A stretch of 64,000 nt of DNA, taken from NCBI RefSeq assembly GCF_032922745.1, contig NZ_CP136693.1, positions 372,001-436,000 of the forward strand, read 5' to 3'. Positions 1-9,791 of this stretch are shown piece after piece; positions within the stretch are counted from its first letter, which is position 1, and every line of letters begins with the position of its first letter. Position numbers and translations under genes: made by a program. The notes below the pieces were generated by a model. The model saw nothing but the letters and a program-made list of their open reading frames with translations, had not been told where the DNA came from and ran no database searches. The stretch is from Marinobacter salarius (GTDB lineage Bacteria; Pseudomonadota; Gammaproteobacteria; Pseudomonadales; Oleiphilaceae).

Positions 1-2
1 TC

Positions 3-3000
3 GTGTTCTTTGATTGCTTTGGAGGCGGTGCTTACCGCTCGCCCGAAGATGGCCGCCATCTGGCCAATCGCGGCCTGATTCATATCGCGAATTTGCTCGC
101 CTGCCGAAGCCTGTGCGACCCGATATTGCCCGGAAGCGACAATCCCGAGATTCTCTTCAGCACGTTTCGCAAACGACTCGCCCAGTGCATGAATACGCTG
201 GCAACCGCAAACGAGAGCCGCGAACTTATCATCATTATAGACGCGATCGACAATGCCGCCGACTTTGCGAAAGAACGCAACCAGCGTGCCTTTCCGACGC
301 AGTTGATAGAGAGCTTCGAACGCTCTGGTGCCGTGCCCGGCGTAAAGCTCGTTGTCTCATGCCGGTCGCACCGCATCGAAAGATCGCTCGGCGACCTCAG
401 CTATGAAGACTTCGAGCTTCGCGCCTTCAGCCTCAGTGAAACGAGTACATATCTCCGCTCTCGCGTGACGGGCATCAAGGCTGAGGAAACCCGCGTTGCT
501 CAGGCGCGCTCAAATGGCAATGCGCGCATCCTGGAACATCTTGTTGATAGCGACAGAGGTCTCCTGGATGTATCTGAAATCGACAAACCCATCGCGCTCG
601 ACGATCTTCTGCAAAAGAGGATTGATGATGCGTTGAGTGAAGCCGTGCGGCGCGGCTATAAAAAGAAGGAGATCAATGCGTTTCTCGCTGGACTTTCCGT
701 GCTTCCACCACCTGTGCCGCTCAGCGAATATGCCGAAGCGCACGGGATGGCGATCGGTGCCATAGAGAGTTTTGCGGCAGACCTTGCTCCCCTCCTGGAA
801 CAAACCGAACATGGCATGACCTTTCGTGATGAGCCAACCGAGACCCTGGTCCGGGAGAGTTATGGTTCACAGACGAGTGCGCTTCGGATTGTCGCCAAGA
901 ATCTCATGGAGCGTCAGGATAAGTCCGTCTATGCGGCCCGGTCACTTCCCGGCCTGCTGCAGCGTCTTGGCGACGGCAAAAGGCTGTTCAAGCTGGCATT
1001 CGATGAAAGATTCCCTGCAGCCATATCCAGCACCGTCGGGCAGCGCCGGATCAGCTATGCGCGCCTGAAAGCCGCCGTTGTGCACGCGGCAGCGCACTCA
1101 GACAACAATAATCTTGTCGAACTCCTTGTCGAGCTGTCGAGCGTAGCCGCAAGCGACCAAAAGGGCGCGGACTTCATTTTTGACAACCCAGATCTAGTCG
1201 TGAATGCGCAGGATGCTGATGCGCTGAGAAGGCTCTTCGAAATGCGCACCAAATGGCCTGGTGCAAGACACGCAAGACTCATGATCGCAAACCTGCTTTC
1301 AGGCGCAGTTGATGATGCCGCGCGCCATTATCGCAATACGCGCGAATGGGTCAGGCATGATCTTCAGAGCGATAACGATGACTATAGTCGCCCGCGTCCC
1401 GAGCGCATCGATCATGCCGCAGTGCCCTTCCATCTGATTCTGCAGGGTCAACCGAAATGCGCGTTGGGTTTTATGCGCTACTGGTACGACTGGTATGGCT
1501 TTGAAGTATCCGAAGAACTTTACGCCCTGCTGAGTTATGCTATCAACCGTGATCCCGGACTGAAAAGCACCCTCACAAATTTCATCGACGAGGCATCATC
1601 AGCGATTGATTGCCTCACCGGGGCTCTATCGTTTGCAGTTCTTTCCGACAAGCAGCGCTATGATGTTATCGCCCGCCTTGGCAGTGCGTGCAAAAAGAAG
1701 TCGAAGTTTAAATCAAGCGGTGCAATGACCAAGCAGCGCACGTACGACTTACCTGATGGACTGAGGAAGGCTGCAGCGATTGCGGCGTCCCATGGGATGA
1801 ACGAAGAGGCACTCGCCATTTCCTTGCGCGCACCGCACGAACGCCCGCGAATCTGGACCTTCGTAGATAGCTGGTCGGACCGGGGTTCGTTCCCGTTCCT
1901 CTTCAGGCTTTCGCTGGTTGCCGCCGCGAAAGGGAAGTGCATCGCCGAGCGTGATCTTCTACCGCAAGAACTATTGCCTCACGCAAAGGGCGTCACCCGC
2001 TCCGTTTCTCTTGAGGAACTTAAGGCGATAATAAAGAGACGAATTAGTACGCAGCTGCGCAAAGAATGGGAAAAGGATAAAAAAGAAGCAAAAAGACATT
2101 CGCGCGATAGCCTAAATTCCGAGTCTGATCGTTTTCTCGGATACAGGCTGCCATCTCTCCTTCGTTTTACAAATGCTCTGGCAGCGCTTTGGACTGCTCC
2201 ACGCGGATCAGCGGATGGGGCTTTCAAAGAGCTTCTCGATGTCTGGGCCGATACGAGAAAGAACAAGGAGAACCGCTACTACGAGCACCAGTTTAATCCC
2301 TACTTCCAGTCACTCGGCCTCACGGCTGTGCTATTCGTTCTTTGGTCCCGTTCCGACCTCAAAGCCGTATCCATTCGCCGATTTATCGACCGGATCGACG
2401 AGCAGAACTTTAAAGACCCATCAACACTCATCCAACTCGTATCAATTATCAATCACAATCGGCGGCTGGACGCGATAGCGGCTGAGCAAGCTGTCGCGGC
2501 GAAAGCACTTATTGAAAGAGAAGACGACGTTGAGACGCGCTCATCCCTTTATGCGAGACTTGCACGCGCGATCTTGCCTGTCAGCACAGCTGACGCGCAA
2601 GAATATTTCCGCGTAGGCCTTGAGCAGCTCGATTCGATCGGCTCCGGTGATTACAGCTTTACGCATGAACTGCTCTGCTTTGCGGCATCAGTCAAAGGTA
2701 AACAACTTCCCGAGAAGGATTTCCACACGCTCACTAACATTTGTGAGCTCAATATGTCCTATGAAGAGCACAAGTTCCCTTGGGGCGCGTTCGGAGCCGC
2801 TTTGTCCAGAACCGCTGGCGTGAGAGGACTTGCAAAGCTCTCTCGATGGCATGATCGCGAGAAGATCGATCTTTCCTATACGTTGCTTCCCTATCTCACG
2901 GCCTTACTTCGTGATCAAAAGATTTCACCAGAATACGCCCTGTCACTAAATCGACTCGCCGACCCGGTCGAGCTCTGGGAATGCAACTCAAGCACACTAG

Positions 3001-5528
3001 GAAAGGCTCTATATGCGGCCAATGCAGCCAACGCAAAACTGGTTGCAAGTGAGTTTATCAATCAGTATCTCGATAATCATCCCGGTGTTTCATCTTCATC
3101 CACGGTTAAGGAGATTGCAAAAATTTCAAAGGACGCGCTTGGCTCGTCCAACCCGCTGACAAAGCATCTTAAAGCGGCTTATCCAACTTTCGATGCAGTC
3201 ATTCGTGAGAGTAACGAGCATAGGAACTATAACCCCAAGGGGGACTCCAGGCTTGGAGTTATGCCGGATGAATCTCAGCCTGAATACGCCAACATTAAGG
3301 CCCTCGTTTCCGCGATTGATCCGCTGAACGAAGACGCATTGGTCGCGGCCTTTGAGCAGATCAACCTACATTGGCCGTCTCGGGACCAGGAGAGAGAGTT
3401 TTTCGACCGCTTAAGGCGTAGGGTCAAGGTAAAGGATCGCACAGCGTATATTCAGATAATCGCGCGTGCCGAGGGTTTAGATAGTTATGCGAAGGAGAAA
3501 GAGCTTGAACACTGCAAGGCGAAGTGGTCAGGTAGTTCACCCGTCATTGCACGTACCTTCCGTAAGATTGCTATCCCTTTACTAGAAATCCATGCAGAAG
3601 AATTCCTAAGTTTTGATCGCCTGTCCGGTTATCGGTTGCGAGAGCTCGCTGAGTTGACGGGCGTTACGAAGCAGGAACTTGCCTTGGAACTCGTCAAAGT
3701 TTTTGCAGCACCTGACTGGTCTGTTCCGGCATCTGCATGGATTGGCCTTGCGACGATCATCGCCGAAAATGCAGATGAAGGGCATGGACAGGCCGCCCTA
3801 TCGCGTCTTCTTAATAGCAATGCGGCCAGGCTCACCGATACAGTGCCGGATGGTTCATGGCAGCGCGGCCTTTACCCCGCTGACGATCCTCTCACCGCTG
3901 CAACGGGGCTCGTTTGGCAGTCACTCGCCTCTCCCCGCGCGTCTGAGCGATGGCTTGCCACTCACACCATACGCACCTTTGCTCGGCTTGAATGCTGGGA
4001 GGTCATCGACGCCCTGGCTAAGAAGTTCGAGGATACGGACTCGAAAGCTTTTCAGGCCCCGGAACTGCCCTTCTACAATCTGCATGCACGTCTCTGGTTG
4101 CTCATAGCGCTTGCCCGTATTGCCCGCGATACACCTAAGGCGCTAGCAAAGCATGAGGCGATGCTGCGTTCGGTCGCCCTCAATCCCCGTCAGGTCCATG
4201 TTGCGATGAGGCATTTCGCAGCACAGGCTCTGCTGGCGTGTGGTGAGGCGGGCGCGATCAGGCTCACGACGACAGATCGCGATAAGCTGTTATCTATCAA
4301 TCAATCGCCCCTTCCATATAAAACGGAGCGGGGCAATTCCAACGGGGATTTCTACTGGCCTCGCCCCGATGACGCGCCGAAACCTAAACACAAATTTTCG
4401 CTCGACTACGACTTCGACAAGTACGAAGTTCACGGCCTCGCCGGTACGTTCTCGGCACCGGGCTGGGAAGTGAAAGATCTCATTAAAGAGGTCGTCCACA
4501 GCCTCGATCCCGCGATCACCACGATCTATGACAAGGGTGGGCGCGAAATCCGCACCGGGCAGAGGGCGGTGGCACTTCCCTCCAGTACACATGGCTACGG
4601 TCATTATCTTGCCTGGCACGCGATCTATCTTGCGGCTGGCCAGCTTCTCAAGACCCATCAAATATCGGAATACTGGGATTACGGAGAACCGTGGTCCGAA
4701 TGGCTCGAGTCAAACCTGCTTACCAGAAGCGATGGCTTGTGGCTCTCGGACGGTATGGACCGTGCACCGCTCGACACGAAACAGAACGCAATGAAGAAGG
4801 GAAAGGATGGTCTTGTTATTACTGGCGATCGCGACAAACTTCTCAGTCTTGTCGGCATTCGGTCCCGAAAGATCGCAGATGAGCTCGTCGTTGAGGGCGA
4901 CTGGAAGTCGCCTGACGGAGTCAATATCCATATCAGCTCCGCTCTGGTCCCCACGCAAAAGGCGGAAAGCCGTGCCAAAGAGCTGATCGCGGAAGAAGGT
5001 TTCTTTGTCTGGCTGCCGACCTTCGATTATGACGATCAGGAGGAGCATTTTACTAACCGTAAGGAAGGGTTTCAGCCCTGGATTGTTAAACCCTCGCGTG
5101 AAGGAACTGGGCTTGACGAATACGACCCGCTGAGTGTGATTGAAGTCGAGCGCCGACCGCATTTTTCTCCGAAGTACGCAAAACGCTTTTCTGTCACTTC
5201 GGGAGACGCGTTCAAACGGTCCTTGCGCATGCCCCACAGAAAGCTGGTGGCGAGGACCCAGGCATGGGGATACAGGATGCCTTACGAAGAAGGTGAGAGC
5301 ACCGGCGTTCGCCTCATCGCCAAGGCACCCTTCCTCGGTAAGTTATTGAGCGCTTTCAGCGTTGACCTCTTGATACTCATTAAGCTGCATCGATATGAGT
5401 CAAGTAAGCCAGACTACCATGACGGCAAGTTTACAGATACGGTCGCTGTATTGCGCGTAAAGAACGACCTCAAGTTTGACTACTTCAAGGGCGCAGTTAG
5501 TCAGGTTCACACTTCCACTAGATGGTAG
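3..5528 (+). CDS. Giant STAND-type NTPase, C-terminal part (partial at left edge)
   Basis: The reading frame is open at the left edge, so the true start lies outside; the GTG at position 3 is only the first possible start here. At least 1841 residues are present. Near the visible N-terminus is a Walker B-like strand, ELIIIIDAIDNA (about residues 74-85), followed by KLVVSCRSHR (about 115-124), which fits the sensor/arginine region of a P-loop STAND or NACHT-like ATPase. The Walker A loop would lie upstream of the window. The remaining roughly 1500 residues are helix-rich with no motif I recognise, as expected for a repeat-type sensor domain. Proteins of this layout include bacterial antiviral and programmed-death sensors, with the effector at the missing N-terminus. 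The STAND assignment is fairly supported; a defence role is inference. Confidence 0.6.
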   Translation: MFFDCFGGGAYRSPEDGRHLANRGLIHIANLLACRSLCDPILPGSDNPEILFSTFRKRLAQCMNTLATANESRELIIIIDAIDNAADFAKERNQRAFPTQLIESFERSGAVPGVKLVVSCRSHRIERSLGDLSYEDFELRAFSLSETSTYLRSRVTGIKAEETRVAQARSNGNARILEHLVDSDRGLLDVSEIDKPIALDDLLQKRIDDALSEAVRRGYKKKEINAFLAGLSVLPPPVPLSEYAEAHGMAIGAIESFAADLAPLLEQTEHGMTFRDEPTETLVRESYGSQTSALRIVAKNLMERQDKSVYAARSLPGLLQRLGDGKRLFKLAFDERFPAAISSTVGQRRISYARLKAAVVHAAAHSDNNNLVELLVELSSVAASDQKGADFIFDNPDLVVNAQDADALRRLFEMRTKWPGARHARLMIANLLSGAVDDAARHYRNTREWVRHDLQSDNDDYSRPRPERIDHAAVPFHLILQGQPKCALGFMRYWYDWYGFEVSEELYALLSYAINRDPGLKSTLTNFIDEASSAIDCLTGALSFAVLSDKQRYDVIARLGSACKKKSKFKSSGAMTKQRTYDLPDGLRKAAAIAASHGMNEEALAISLRAPHERPRIWTFVDSWSDRGSFPFLFRLSLVAAAKGKCIAERDLLPQELLPHAKGVTRSVSLEELKAIIKRRISTQLRKEWEKDKKEAKRHSRDSLNSESDRFLGYRLPSLLRFTNALAALWTAPRGSADGAFKELLDVWADTRKNKENRYYEHQFNPYFQSLGLTAVLFVLWSRSDLKAVSIRRFIDRIDEQNFKDPSTLIQLVSIINHNRRLDAIAAEQAVAAKALIEREDDVETRSSLYARLARAILPVSTADAQEYFRVGLEQLDSIGSGDYSFTHELLCFAASVKGKQLPEKDFHTLTNICELNMSYEEHKFPWGAFGAALSRTAGVRGLAKLSRWHDREKIDLSYTLLPYLTALLRDQKISPEYALSLNRLADPVELWECNSSTLGKALYAANAANAKLVASEFINQYLDNHPGVSSSSTVKEIAKISKDALGSSNPLTKHLKAAYPTFDAVIRESNEHRNYNPKGDSRLGVMPDESQPEYANIKALVSAIDPLNEDALVAAFEQINLHWPSRDQEREFFDRLRRRVKVKDRTAYIQIIARAEGLDSYAKEKELEHCKAKWSGSSPVIARTFRKIAIPLLEIHAEEFLSFDRLSGYRLRELAELTGVTKQELALELVKVFAAPDWSVPASAWIGLATIIAENADEGHGQAALSRLLNSNAARLTDTVPDGSWQRGLYPADDPLTAATGLVWQSLASPRASERWLATHTIRTFARLECWEVIDALAKKFEDTDSKAFQAPELPFYNLHARLWLLIALARIARDTPKALAKHEAMLRSVALNPRQVHVAMRHFAAQALLACGEAGAIRLTTTDRDKLLSINQSPLPYKTERGNSNGDFYWPRPDDAPKPKHKFSLDYDFDKYEVHGLAGTFSAPGWEVKDLIKEVVHSLDPAITTIYDKGGREIRTGQRAVALPSSTHGYGHYLAWHAIYLAAGQLLKTHQISEYWDYGEPWSEWLESNLLTRSDGLWLSDGMDRAPLDTKQNAMKKGKDGLVITGDRDKLLSLVGIRSRKIADELVVEGDWKSPDGVNIHISSALVPTQKAESRAKELIAEEGFFVWLPTFDYDDQEEHFTNRKEGFQPWIVKPSREGTGLDEYDPLSVIEVERRPHFSPKYAKRFSVTSGDAFKRSLRMPHRKLVARTQAWGYRMPYEEGESTGVRLIAKAPFLGKLLSAFSVDLLILIKLHRYESSKPDYHDGKFTDTVAVLRVKNDLKFDYFKGAVSQVHTSTRW

Positions 5529-5690
5529 CCGAAATAGTAAATGGAAGAACCGATCGTTACATTTGACCGGAAAAGGGCGCGACAAGAATTCCAACAATTA
5601 TTCTAGGGGCAGTTTACTTAATTCAATGTCCACTCTTGATCACATTGAGGCCATTGGGGGGGGCATCAGCAAACTGTCACCATGCCTGGT

Positions 5691-5718
5691 GTTGGCGGCG
5701 AGGCTTTCGCCTACCAAC
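5691..5718. terminator. Hairpin between convergent genes
   Basis: GTTGG (5691-5695) pairs with CCAAC (5714-5718), and GGCGA inside the stem pairs with TCGCC. The hairpin overlaps the stop codon of the minus-strand lipoprotein gene and sits in the convergent junction with the NTPase gene. There is no clear T tract, so this is a possible terminator only. Confidence 0.35.
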
Positions 5719-6328
5719 CCTTCAGTTTAATTCCATTTTCTTTGAGATACTCGCCCTCTCTTTCCATGTATTCGTCTACCCACTGAGAGTAGTCCGACTC
5801 TTCGTTGTTGTAAGGCTCGGCTTCGTAGCGCCCAACCTCAATCGCATTTTCTGCACGGTTCATGATCCAGACAACCACCGTTCCGCCCGGGGCCAGGCCA
5901 AAAACAAGGTTATGCCGGGGGCGCTCAACGATCTCGCCATAACGCTCAAACGAAGCTACTTCCTTCATTTTTTCTTCAATTTCGCGTGCATTTTCAAGCT
6001 TTATCAGCGCCTTGTAGGATTGTTGCTCTGCAAACGAAAACCACTTAACTAACACCAGCCCAGGCATAGCCTGCCATTCTGCATTCTTGCCGGACGGGTC
6101 TTCCCAGCAACATGTGACGACTCCGATAGGGGCACGCCAACCGATGTTCCCCGACACGGATTCGAGGATTACGGTATCGACCCACGCATCGTAATGCTTG
6201 GGCACGACAATGGAGATGCTCCGATAGATTGAATCCGGGCCGTGCATCGGCCCTTTCGACTCAGTTTGCTCCGAACACCCCAGAAGCATCAAAACACATA
6301 AGCTGACTGCGAGATTCTTAATACTCAT
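5711..6328 (-). CDS. Outer-membrane or periplasmic lipoprotein, DUF3304-like, probable Tle1 immunity protein
   Basis: About 205 residues. The N-terminus MSIKNLAVSLCVLMLLGC is a lipoprotein signal with lipobox LLGC. The ATG at 6328 is chosen because it has a GAAGGG ribosome site 7-8 bases upstream; a GTG at 6343 is also in frame. The body carries a GVVTCCWEDPSGK stretch and resembles DUF3304 lipoproteins, which I recall as companions of PAAR and T6SS lipase genes. The start lies inside the end of the PAAR-lipase gene (11-base overlap), so the two are translationally coupled. By analogy with Tli1, it would neutralise the phospholipase in the periplasm. The lipoprotein call is firm; the immunity role is inferred from position. 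Confidence 0.7.
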   Translation of the reverse strand: MSIKNLAVSLCVLMLLGCSEQTESKGPMHGPDSIYRSISIVVPKHYDAWVDTVILESVSGNIGWRAPIGVVTCCWEDPSGKNAEWQAMPGLVLVKWFSFAEQQSYKALIKLENAREIEEKMKEVASFERYGEIVERPRHNLVFGLAPGGTVVVWIMNRAENAIEVGRYEAEPYNNEESDYSQWVDEYMEREGEYLKENGIKLKGW

Positions 6329-8183
6329 GATATTGCCCTTCACTCCACTGCCCCTTGTTCGGATGAATCGCGCGACGACCGTTTTTGGCAGGCCTAAAGG
6401 GGTACAGCGGGCCCATCCTCAGGTAATGATCGGAATGATGGATGTACCGTTGCTTTAGTAAGGCTTTAGATTCCGGCGTCATCAGCAACTCATTGCCATG
6501 CCAGACGTGAGCAGCAAGATTCCTGGCGATAGGCATTAATTCGTCTGGCAAGGAAAGACCTTCCACATCAGGGTTAATAGACTGCAGGGGAACCCCCTCA
6601 TTCACAGCCAGCTTGTGCATCAGATACAAGGGGATACGCGAGTACTCTCCCCGGACCTCACGATTCAGCCATAGACGCAGGGTAATGTCACCTCCAGGCA
6701 AGCCAGACGGACGCTCCTGTTCAATCTCTAACGTAGCGAGCGGGTTCAAAGGCCCAATCCACCCTTCACTTTTGATGAGTGCCCGCTCCTGCAACATCCG
6801 CGAGAATTCGAAACTCGCTTCGGGGTTATGACGATCTTTACCCCCGACCACCAAAGGTGGACGAACTTCGATGCGTTCCTGAAACCGGTCTGGATAACCT
6901 CCACCAATATCGGAATGTGCTCCCGGCAAGACCCACTCATTGAAGTGCTCGGGCAGGTTGCCAGATTCACTCCGCAGGCTGTTCAGGGAGAAATTGTGCC
7001 GTCGCTCATCGCGAGCCACAAACTGAACCGCGCGCTGAACCTGTTCCGGCTTTAAATTGACGTTGATACGGCCGGTTCTCTCATCGTGGGCTGAAAAGTC
7101 GAGGTTGCCCAGGTCGGCAACACCTGCAACGGTATCAAACAAGCCCAGAAAGCGAACCGTGATTTTCTTTGGCCAGGGAATCCCCTCACGCTTGAAAGCT
7201 TTGGCCAGTGCCCCGTTTTCATCGATCTCCCGGCTGACGAAGTGCCGTGCTGTTGCGGCTCCACGGCTGAAACCAAACACATCAAGGACCAGTTCATCGA
7301 TTGGTTCCATGACAGAGTCACCGATTTCAAACGCCAGTTCTCTGCACCCTTTATTAATTTTCTTTAGTACGCCCTGCTCACCAAGCCCCAGCCCCATACT
7401 CGGGCCGTCATCGGGGTCTCCGGCTTTTGTACCTACACCAGATACATAAGTGGCAATTCGGTGTACCTGTTCCCACTCATCACTTTGGGACTGACCCTGC
7501 TGGTAAAGTCGCTCAAGCTTGGAGACATTGGTCTCGGCATTGAGATAACTACCCTCCATGATCTGAGACAGCTCACTACTGCATTCTTCCTCCGACATGG
7601 CTCCGGCGGCATTGGCCGTCAGGCATTCATCCATTTGTCGTTGGTAGGTCTGGGTGTTGTTGCGGTTGTTGCCGGTACCATCAAAAAAGATGCCTGCTTC
7701 CACCCGGACTTTGGGATGGTCCTCTTCTTCGGGCGACTCATCCGGTGATTTTTCAGGCAGGCCTTCGTCAATCAATGCGCCTTTCTGCGCTGCCCGGCGC
7801 ACAAATTCCTGGGGGTCTGTGTCCAGCAGTTGTTTTGCCGTTGGCGTAAGTTGGCCCTTGTCATCCAGGGCTCCTGCTACCGCAAAATCCACAACTGGCG
7901 CGGCGATGGTGGCAACGCCAAGAATAACCCGTGGATTACCACTAACAATCGAACCGCCATGGTTGGTGGGGCTTCCGAGGTACGCCACGGGCATGCCATC
8001 GGCAAAGGCCATTGGGTATCCCTGGGTGATCATGGCGCCACAGCCCGTGGCATCGCCCACTCGGGCAACGGGCTTACCGTCAGCGAGAATACTGCAGCCG
8101 TTTGGCAGGATGGGGGAAGAACCGTGCCCTGGGATCGGGCAAACGTGCGTATCGCCTACGCAGGCGGTGATGAGTTTGCTCAT
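6318..8183 (-). CDS. PAAR-domain/DUF2235 fusion, T6SS phospholipase effector (Tle1-like)
   Basis: 621 residues. Residues 1-90 form a PAAR spike domain with the typical CPIPGHG, VGDATGCG and SPTNHGGSIVSG repeats; PAAR proteins cap the VgrG spike of type VI secretion systems. After a proline/acid-rich linker (about 140-160), a DUF2235 alpha/beta hydrolase begins with FFDGTGNN (166-173). The nucleophile motif GFSRG has Ser306. A probable Asp is at 350 (LGLFDTVAG) and a His at 423 (GAHSDIGGGY). This is the Ser-Asp-His arrangement of Tle1 lipases, which attack membrane phospholipids of rival cells. The overlapping downstream lipoprotein gene is the likely immunity gene. No VgrG, Hcp or other T6SS core gene lies in the window, so this is an orphan effector pair. 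Confidence 0.87.
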   Translation of the reverse strand: MSKLITACVGDTHVCPIPGHGSSPILPNGCSILADGKPVARVGDATGCGAMITQGYPMAFADGMPVAYLGSPTNHGGSIVSGNPRVILGVATIAAPVVDFAVAGALDDKGQLTPTAKQLLDTDPQEFVRRAAQKGALIDEGLPEKSPDESPEEEDHPKVRVEAGIFFDGTGNNRNNTQTYQRQMDECLTANAAGAMSEEECSSELSQIMEGSYLNAETNVSKLERLYQQGQSQSDEWEQVHRIATYVSGVGTKAGDPDDGPSMGLGLGEQGVLKKINKGCRELAFEIGDSVMEPIDELVLDVFGFSRGAATARHFVSREIDENGALAKAFKREGIPWPKKITVRFLGLFDTVAGVADLGNLDFSAHDERTGRINVNLKPEQVQRAVQFVARDERRHNFSLNSLRSESGNLPEHFNEWVLPGAHSDIGGGYPDRFQERIEVRPPLVVGGKDRHNPEASFEFSRMLQERALIKSEGWIGPLNPLATLEIEQERPSGLPGGDITLRLWLNREVRGEYSRIPLYLMHKLAVNEGVPLQSINPDVEGLSLPDELMPIARNLAAHVWHGNELLMTPESKALLKQRYIHHSDHYLRMGPLYPFRPAKNGRRAIHPNKGQWSEGQYHEY

Positions 8184-8377
8184 GGTGAGAATTCCTTTCT
8201 CTTACAGGTTGCCTCCTGGCTACCCGGTGTTTAACTATATCTAGCAGTCCGTGAATATAGCATGCTGGATACTTCATAACATTGCGGGTAGTACATGTAA
8301 GTGCTCGCGGGCCAACCCAGCACGAGAGCCTTCTCTGGCTGCGGGCGTCATACACAAAATGCATCAAGGACAGAGGC

Positions 8378-8893
8378 ATGGTCATAGCTGAAACACCCAG
8401 ATTGTTACTGCGTGAGTTTTCATCGGAAGATGTTGGCACACTCGCGGAGATTATTGGTGATCCAAAGGTCATGGAGTTTTCGACCAATGGACCCTGCACC
8501 GAGGATGATACCCGGCAGTTTATCGACTGGTGCCTGGACTCTTACCGGGACCATGGTTTTGGTCAGTGGGCTATTATTGATCGTCTTTCTGGGTCGATTA
8601 TTGGTTTTTGCGGGTTGAGCCACGTAGAGCTTGATGGCGCTCAGGAAATAGAGATCGGCTATCGCCTTGCACCAAGCGTATGGGGGCAAGGCTTGGCGTC
8701 AGAGGCTGCGGGGGCAGCGTTGGAGTACGGCTTCTCGCACTGTGGCATTGACTCGATCATAGCGATCATCGCAACCCGCCACGTCGTTTCTACCGGTGTG
8801 GCGGAGAAGGTGGGGTTCAGAATTGATACCCGTACCAAATACCGTAGCTGGGACGTTCTTATCTACCGCAAACGCCGTGCGGCAAGCGCCTGA
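8378..8893 (+). CDS. GNAT N-acetyltransferase, RimJ/RimL type
   Basis: 171 residues from the ATG at 8378, which has AAGGA about 8 bases upstream; an upstream in-frame ATG at 8282 has no ribosome site and adds unrelated sequence. Hallmarks are the opening ETPRLLLREF, the PKVMEF strand, GFCGLSHVE and the acetyl-CoA loop region GYRLAPSVWGQGLASEAA. Such proteins acetylate ribosomal proteins, small amines or antibiotics; the substrate here cannot be told. It is the first gene of the same-strand accessory run. A second, distantly similar GNAT lies at 19339-19905. Confidence 0.85.
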   Translation: MVIAETPRLLLREFSSEDVGTLAEIIGDPKVMEFSTNGPCTEDDTRQFIDWCLDSYRDHGFGQWAIIDRLSGSIIGFCGLSHVELDGAQEIEIGYRLAPSVWGQGLASEAAGAALEYGFSHCGIDSIIAIIATRHVVSTGVAEKVGFRIDTRTKYRSWDVLIYRKRRAASA

Positions 8894-9088
8894 GCCACAT
8901 AGCCTTTACCGGCCTTAAGGAAGCGAGCAGTGGATTGGACGCGCGCGCACCGGTCGTATAACTTTCTAATCATGAACAACAACGCCCACTTCGTTTCTGT
9001 GCTCTGGCACTACGGTTTGTCGAAGAGGTCGCATTTGTCGCATTGAGCCGGTTCGGTCTCTTTGCCGCCAGAAACCCAAGGATACGTT

Positions 9089-9712
9089 ATGACTCTCGAA
9101 ATATGGGTGACCTTTGTATCTGTTGTTTTTATCTTTGCGATCATTCCCGGGCCAACCGTGATTTTGGTGCTTGGCCAGGCCATCAGCCACGGCAAAAAAT
9201 CGGTTATGCCATTGGTTTCCGGTGTGTTGCTCGGAGATTTTGTGGCGATGACGTTGTCGTTGATCGGGCTGGGTGCCGTTCTGGCAACGTCCGCGACGCT
9301 GTTCCTGATTCTTAAATGGTTCGGTGTTGGTTATCTGATCTACCTTGGCATCAAGACATGGCGAGAAGTGCCTGAGCATGGTTTGTCGCCGATCTCCGTG
9401 CCGGATATTTCAAAAGTGAATCTGTTCAAGTCCTCGTTTCTGGTGACCGCTCTGAACCCAAAAGATATCGTCTTTTTCGTGGCCTTCCTCCCCCAGTTCG
9501 TTAATCCCAACGTCGCGGCGATGCCGCAGCTGCTGATCTTGATGGTGACGTTCCTGGGTGTGGTCTCCATAACCATCACATCGTTTGCGCTCTTCGCAGG
9601 CGTTGTGCGTTACAGGATTCAAAACTTCCAGGCCCGAAAACGGCTGAACAAGCTGGGCGGTGGCGCGTTATTTGGCGCTGCTGCGTTCACGTCGACCATG
9701 CAGCAAAGTTAA
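9089..9712 (+). CDS. LysE/RhtB family amino-acid exporter
   Basis: 207 residues from the ATG at 9089 (AAGGA six bases upstream). The protein is hydrophobic, with about six membrane segments. It shows the family opening FIFAIIPGPTVILVLGQAI followed by the short G(K)KS loop, and the conserved FLVTALNPKDIVFFVAFLPQF in the middle. This family exports amino acids such as homoserine, threonine or lysine across the inner membrane. The actual substrate is unknown. No regulator is adjacent. Confidence 0.87.
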   Translation: MTLEIWVTFVSVVFIFAIIPGPTVILVLGQAISHGKKSVMPLVSGVLLGDFVAMTLSLIGLGAVLATSATLFLILKWFGVGYLIYLGIKTWREVPEHGLSPISVPDISKVNLFKSSFLVTALNPKDIVFFVAFLPQFVNPNVAAMPQLLILMVTFLGVVSITITSFALFAGVVRYRIQNFQARKRLNKLGGGALFGAAAFTSTMQQS

Positions 9713-9791
9713 GAAGCGACTTCTTTTCGCCGGGTTTCCCTACCATAAAAACCGTGCATGCTGGCACGCATTATCTGCAAGGAGAGCATTA

